The position numbers and the translations under genes are program-made. From the NCBI GenBank assembly GCA_016199425.1, contig JACQGT010000623.1, forward strand, positions 1 through 9,023: DNA of 9,023 bases, given 5' to 3'. This DNA is from Chloroflexota bacterium. GTDB lineage: Bacteria; Chloroflexota; Anaerolineae; Caldilineales; Caldilineaceae. This document shows positions 6,277-9,023 of the stretch, one piece after another; within the stretch, counting starts at the first letter, position 1; every line of letters starts with the position of its first letter. The notes under the pieces were generated by a model. It had not been told where the DNA came from. It saw only the letters and a list, made by a program, of their open reading frames with translations, and searched no databases.

Positions 6277-8082
6277 ATGACCATTCAAGTTCCCACTGCT
6301 GGGGTTCTGTCCAACGGAGCCGTATCCCAATCTGTTCAACCAGCGCCCGCCGCGCCGGAGACGCCGCCCCAGAATCTGAGCGACCTGCTGGTGGCCTATT
6401 TGGAACTGCTGGGCGTGGAATATGTCTTTGGCGTGCCCGGCGGCCACAACTCCGCCATCTACGAAGCCCTGGAACGGAGCGCGCGGCGGGGCGGCCCCCG
6501 GGCCATCCTGTCCCGTCACGAGAGCGGCGCGGTCAATATGGCCGACGGCTACACCCGGGAGACCGGGCGGCTGGGCGTCTGCACAGCCACCACCGGCCCC
6601 GGTTCCACCAATTTATTGACCGGCGTGGCTTCGGCCTATACCGACCACACGCCCCTGCTCCTCCTCACCGGCCAGACGCTGCTGCCCGAATTCGGCGCGG
6701 CCTCCTTCCAGGAATCCTCGCCGGATATGATGGACACGGCGGGGATGCTGGCCCACTGCACCCACTACAGCACAGTCATCACCCATCCCAAGCAGTTCGA
6801 GCGCAAACTGATGACCGCGCTGCAGCACGCCCTGCGCACCCCCGGCCCGGTCCATCTGAGCATTCCCGTGGACCTCTCCCGCGCGCCCATGCCCGGCGGG
6901 ATGAGCTATCCCAACCTGCCCGCCCTGCTCCAATCTCCCGCATCCATTCTGGACAGCACCGCCTTTGAAAGCCTCTGGCAGCAGATTGTGGCGACCCTGC
7001 GCGGGGGCAATCGCATCGCCCTGCACGTGGGCCACAGTTGCGACGGCGCGACCGAGGCCATCACCAGCTTTGCCGAGCTGGTCAACGCGCCCATCACCAC
7101 CACCCAGCGGGGCAAGCGCTGGATCGATTCCTATCATCCCCTGGCCCAGGGGGTCTTTGGCTATGCGGGCCACCAGAGCGCCCGGGCCGCGCTGACCGAC
7201 CCGGCGACAGCTCTGATTCTGAGCGCGGGGACGGGGCTGGGCCAGTGGCCCACCTCCACCTGGGACGCCGCGCTGCTCAACGACCGGCTGGTCCACATCC
7301 ACCCGGACAACCACTACTTCACCCGCTCGCCTATGGCCCGGCTGCACGTGCAGGCGGAGGTCCGCCACTGTTTTGAGGAGTTGATCAACCGGGTTGAGGC
7401 CCTGCAACGGGACGGCCAACTGCCCCTGCCCCCGTCCGCCCCGGCGGAACGATCCGCGCCCGACTACCGCACGCCGCCCCCGCAGATTGCCCTGCGCGAG
7501 CCAGAGAATTATCACAACGCTGCCGCACCCATCCATCCCCAGAGTCTGGTCTGGGCGTTGATGCAGGGGCTGCCGGAGGAGAGCCGGGTGCTGGTGGACA
7601 CGAGCAACTGGCTGCCCTGGACGATCCAGTATTTCTTCAGCCGCCAACACCGCAACTACCGCCACTCTGCGGAGCTGGCGGCGATGGGCTGGGCCATCGG
7701 CGCGGCCGTGGGCACGGCCCTCGCCGCGCCGGGGACGCCTGTCGTCTGTCTCACCGGCGATGGCTGCTTTCTGATGAGCGGCCAGGAAATTACCGTGGCG
7801 GTGGAGGAGCAACTGCCAGTGGTCTATATCATCCTGAACGACGCGGGCTACGGGATGGTCAATCACCGCCATCGCCAGGTCTCCAAACAGCCCATCCACT
7901 TCGGCTTTCAGCGGGCTGATTTTGCCCTGCTGGCCCAGGCCCTGGGCGCGCAGGGGTACACCGTGCGTTCCATCGACGACTTCCGCGCCCTGGACTTCGC
8001 CGCCCTCTGCCGTCGCCCCGGCCCGACGGTCATCGACGTTCACATCGACCCGGAAGCTGTCCCGCCGATGGGGATGTTTTAG
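6277..8082 (+). CDS. Thiamin-diphosphate-dependent enzyme, acetolactate synthase (IlvB-like) superfamily
   Basis: The protein has 601 residues. ATG 6277 has GAAGGAG nine bases upstream, so the Pro/Ala-rich leader of about 32 residues (VQPAPAAPETPP) belongs to it. The three ThDP-enzyme domains are in order. The Pyr domain (about 33-200) has FGVPGGHNSAIY, catalytic Glu82 in SRHESGAVNMADGY, and TATTGPGSTNLLTGVASAY. The central domain (about 225-370) is followed by a proline-rich linker (383-402). The PP domain (about 420-590) has the ThDP-Mg motif G494-D495-G496 ending at N521. Enzymes of this fold decarboxylate a 2-oxo acid such as pyruvate and pass the carbanion to an acceptor, or cleave/ligate 2-hydroxyacyl compounds. 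Products differ widely and cannot be told from these motifs. It follows the A-PCP gene and sits away from any ilvN or ilvC gene, which favours a specialised pathway over branched-chain amino acid synthesis. The carrier-bound acid may be its acceptor (inference). Confidence 0.92.
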   Translation: MTIQVPTAGVLSNGAVSQSVQPAPAAPETPPQNLSDLLVAYLELLGVEYVFGVPGGHNSAIYEALERSARRGGPRAILSRHESGAVNMADGYTRETGRLGVCTATTGPGSTNLLTGVASAYTDHTPLLLLTGQTLLPEFGAASFQESSPDMMDTAGMLAHCTHYSTVITHPKQFERKLMTALQHALRTPGPVHLSIPVDLSRAPMPGGMSYPNLPALLQSPASILDSTAFESLWQQIVATLRGGNRIALHVGHSCDGATEAITSFAELVNAPITTTQRGKRWIDSYHPLAQGVFGYAGHQSARAALTDPATALILSAGTGLGQWPTSTWDAALLNDRLVHIHPDNHYFTRSPMARLHVQAEVRHCFEELINRVEALQRDGQLPLPPSAPAERSAPDYRTPPPQIALREPENYHNAAAPIHPQSLVWALMQGLPEESRVLVDTSNWLPWTIQYFFSRQHRNYRHSAELAAMGWAIGAAVGTALAAPGTPVVCLTGDGCFLMSGQEITVAVEEQLPVVYIILNDAGYGMVNHRHRQVSKQPIHFGFQRADFALLAQALGAQGYTVRSIDDFRALDFAALCRRPGPTVIDVHIDPEAVPPMGMF

Positions 8083-8111
8083 TGCAGCCCGGCAGAAATA
8101 GCCCTCATTCC

Positions 8112-8183
8112 TGCTCTCCGCCGGTCCGTGACCGGCGGCGGACGCCCACCAGACGCCGCCGGGTCACGGACCTGGCGAGAGCA
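8112..8183. repeat. Large nested palindrome: two mirrored hairpins forming a 72-bp inverted repeat
   Basis: The outer arms 8112-8140 (TGCTCT...GGCGGCG) and 8154-8183 (CGCCGCC...AGAGCA) are near-perfect complements around a 13-base centre. Each arm is also a hairpin: CCGCCGGTC (8118-8126), CGT, GACCGGCGG (8130-8138), perfect; and CGCCGGGTC (8157-8165), ACG, GACCTGGCG (8169-8177), one wobble. It occupies the 235-bp gap between the ThDP enzyme and the toxin-antitoxin module. No T-run follows on either strand. The rest of the gap holds the toxin-antitoxin promoter region. It may be a REP/BIME-like or miniature mobile element, or a structural transcription barrier. No target-site duplication was visible. 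Confidence 0.75.
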
Positions 8184-8229
8184 ATCGCAAATGTGGGTGA
8201 ACTTGCGCGGTCAGTAATAGCTCCTGCGG

Positions 8230-8258
8230 TTGATGGGCGCACGCAAGCGTGCTATACT
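8230..8258 (+). promoter_or_regulatory. Sigma-70-type promoter of the toxin-antitoxin module
   Basis: TTGATG (8230-8235) and TATACT (8253-8258) are separated by exactly 17 bases, matching the -35/-10 consensus at 4/6 and 5/6. Transcription would begin near 8265, about 50 bases before the antitoxin ATG. The spacer contains a perfect inverted repeat, as expected for an autorepressed promoter. Confidence 0.7.
8239..8252. promoter_or_regulatory. Candidate antitoxin operator 1 (in promoter spacer)
   Basis: GCACGC (8239-8244), AA, GCGTGC (8247-8252) is a perfect inverted repeat lying wholly between the -35 and -10 boxes. A repressor bound here would block RNA polymerase. It shares a CACG...CGTG core with the repeat at 8268-8282. 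Confidence 0.6.
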
Positions 8259-8267
8259 CATCCTCAC

Positions 8268-8282
8268 CCCACGAAACGTGGG
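8268..8282. promoter_or_regulatory. Candidate antitoxin operator 2 (at transcription start)
   Basis: CCCACG (8268-8273), AAA, CGTGGG (8277-8282) is a perfect inverted repeat just downstream of the -10 box. A weaker third one, CGTGTG (8286-8291), AAG, CATACG (8295-8300), matches at 5 of 6 pairs. Several half-sites in series fit cooperative binding by a Phd-type antitoxin and its toxin complex (family knowledge; occupancy here is inferred). Confidence 0.55.
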
Positions 8283-8317
8283 AAGCGTGTGAAGCATACG
8301 AAACTGGAGGACGGCTT

Positions 8318-8617
8318 ATGCAAACGAAAACTTTGACCAGCGATCAGGCGCGCCAGAGTTGGGGAGAGCTTATCGACACGGTTCTGGCCGGGGAAGTGGT
8401 CAATATCGTGCGCCACAACCGCCCGGTGGCTGTGGTGATCAGCGCGGCTATGTGGGAGCAGATTCTGGCCGATTACGCGCGGCTGGATGACGCCGAAGAT
8501 CTGGTAGCGGTCTATCGATCCCAGCTCAAGAAACTGATGGGCATTGACGATTCAATCCTGCTTACCGATGAAGAGGTAGAAGCTTGGCTGGTGGAAGATG
8601 AACCGGTACCGGCTTAG
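8318..8617 (+). CDS. Type II antitoxin, Phd/YefM-like
   Basis: The protein has 99 residues. ATG 8318 has GGAGG (8306-8310) seven bases upstream. Residues 1-55 match the Phd/YefM DNA-binding fold: 'TSDQARQSWGELIDTVLAGEVVNIVRHNRPVAVVISAAMWEQI' has the helix-turn pattern followed by the 'V.I.R..RPVAV..S...WE' strand and helix typical of the family. The acidic C-terminal half (DDAEDLVAVYRSQL...LTDEEVEAWLVEDEP) should wrap the toxin and neutralise it. The gene overlaps the toxin start by 20 bp and has its own promoter with inverted repeats (8230-8300), fitting autoregulation. At 99 residues it is slightly longer than many Phd proteins. Base composition is lower in GC than the biosynthetic genes beside it, in line with horizontal spread of such modules. 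Confidence 0.88.
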   Translation: MQTKTLTSDQARQSWGELIDTVLAGEVVNIVRHNRPVAVVISAAMWEQILADYARLDDAEDLVAVYRSQLKKLMGIDDSILLTDEEVEAWLVEDEPVPA

Positions 8618-8900
8618 CTACACGCCCGGCGTCAGGCATATCGTGGACAATCTGCCGGGCAACATCCGTCAGCGGGTGAAACGGACTATCCATACGCTGC
8701 TGGAGGACCCATATCCAGCAGAAGCGGAGCCAATGAGGGATGATTTCCAGCAGCTCTGGCGAATCCAAATTGACGCCTGGCGGATCGTCTATTTCGTTGA
8801 CGAGGAGGTTCTGATCGTAGAGATCGTGCGCGTGGGCCGCAAGAGCGGCTCGGACCGAGGCCCCAGTTTTTACGAAGGGCTGAGGCCGCCCAGACTGTAA
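8598..8900 (+). CDS. Type II toxin, RelE/ParE superfamily
   Basis: The protein has 100 residues. ATG 8598 lies inside the end of the antitoxin gene with no separate Shine-Dalgarno at good spacing, so translation is probably coupled to the antitoxin. The sequence follows the RelE/ParE plan: strand 1 YRLSYTPGV, a helical hairpin (VDNLPGNIRQRVKRTIHTLLEDPYP), then the C-terminal sheet 'LWRIQIDAWRIVYFVDEEVLIVEIVRVGRKS' (53-83). Basic residues Arg55, Arg62, Arg78, Arg81 and Lys82 sit where RelE enzymes hold mRNA. RelE members cleave mRNA on the ribosome, while ParE members poison gyrase. The 'WR...D.WRI.Y......IVEI..VG.R' signature leans to the RelE side, but this is not decisive. The tail after residue 83 (GSDRGPSFYEGLRPPRL) is longer than in minimal RelE toxins. 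No frame damage is seen. Confidence 0.88.
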   Translation: MNRYRLSYTPGVRHIVDNLPGNIRQRVKRTIHTLLEDPYPAEAEPMRDDFQQLWRIQIDAWRIVYFVDEEVLIVEIVRVGRKSGSDRGPSFYEGLRPPRL

Positions 8901-8923
8901 GCTCCCCAAACGAGGAAGTCCAA

Positions 8924-9023
8924 ATGTCGCGACCCATTCAACCCAAAGCGCGGGTCTTTGTCAATTCCCTGCCCAAGAGCGGCACCCATCTGCTGGCCAA
9001 AGCCGCGCAGCTCTTCGGCTACC
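8924..9023 (+). CDS. Sulfotransferase-like protein, N-terminal fragment (3'-truncated by window)
   Basis: This short frame begins at ATG 8924, with GAGGAAG (8912-8918) five bases upstream, and runs off the right edge after 33 codons. It reads MSRPIQPKARVFVNSLPKSG then THLLAKAAQLFGY. A beta strand (VFVNS) runs into LPKSGTHLL, the 5'-phosphosulfate-binding loop of PAPS-dependent sulfotransferases (PKSGTxxL), which transfer sulfate from PAPS to hydroxyl or amino groups. The rest of the fold, including the 3'-phosphate-binding motif, lies outside the window. It starts 23 bp after the toxin gene, and whether it is read from the toxin-antitoxin promoter is open. It could be a tailoring enzyme for the A-PCP/ThDP pathway upstream. 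Confidence 0.7.
   Translation, partial: MSRPIQPKARVFVNSLPKSGTHLLAKAAQLFGY

Noticed and set aside
6613..8043. 476-codon open frame on the minus strand opposite the ThDP enzyme
   Set aside because: It is the antisense shadow of a GC-rich gene whose plus-strand frame has complete ThDP-enzyme motifs. The translated shadow is Gly/Gln/His/Arg-rich without a recognisable domain.
6277..8082. Housekeeping acetolactate synthase (ilvB)
   Set aside because: No small regulatory subunit or ketol-acid reductoisomerase follows, and the gene is paired with an A-PCP protein. The superfamily is certain, but this specific assignment is not supported.
8112..8183. Intrinsic terminator after the ThDP enzyme
   Set aside because: The stems are strong, but neither strand has a T-run after them and the structure is far larger than a normal terminator.
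8082..8336. 84-codon plus-strand frame from a GTG overlapping the ThDP stop
   Set aside because: It runs through the nested palindrome, promoter and operators, has no ribosome binding site, and is Arg/Pro-rich with no domain.

Overview
The window is GC-rich, densely coded bacterial DNA. The gene types, the AAA ATPase opening (MRFFNTSGP...HY) and the many short palindromic intergenic repeats suggest a Chloroflexota-like (Anaerolineae/Caldilineae-type) genome. That assignment is an inference from pattern memory, not a database result.

Layout. (1) Positions 1-3032 (+) hold an ABC importer operon of the nitrate/sulfonate/taurine/HMP (NitT/TauT) class: a substrate-binding protein cut off by the left edge, a small four-helix membrane protein of unknown function, an ATPase, and a permease whose start lies 52 bp inside the ATPase gene. 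(2) Positions 3033-3197 are a convergent intergenic gap with a degenerate ACACGGAT/AATCTGCG repeat. (3) Positions 3198-4229 (-) encode a stand-alone AAA-type ATPase. It faces away from the next gene across a 126-bp gap carrying the palindrome AATTGTGACAATT. (4) Positions 4356-8082 (+) hold a two-gene unit: a free-standing adenylation-carrier (A-PCP) protein, then a thiamin-diphosphate enzyme of the acetolactate synthase superfamily. (5) Positions 8112-8183 hold a large double-hairpin palindrome. (6) Positions 8230-8900 hold a complete type II toxin-antitoxin module (Phd/YefM-like antitoxin, RelE/ParE-like toxin) with a recognisable promoter and inverted repeats that look like autoregulatory operators. 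(7) From 8924 a sulfotransferase-like gene begins and runs off the right edge.

How it fits together. The A-PCP protein and ThDP enzyme look like the core of a small specialised-metabolite or lipid pathway: one activates a carboxylic acid and loads it on a carrier, the other does C-C chemistry on a 2-oxo acid or carrier-bound partner. The A domain has alanine where amino-acid-activating domains carry the alpha-amino-binding aspartate, so its substrate may not be an ordinary alpha-amino acid. The sulfotransferase could be a tailoring enzyme of the same locus, with the toxin-antitoxin module lying between them. The transporter substrate cannot be read from the sequence.

At least three intergenic gaps carry palindromic elements, two of them directly upstream of ribosome binding sites. 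No tRNA, rRNA, CRISPR array, transposase or clear intrinsic terminator was seen.
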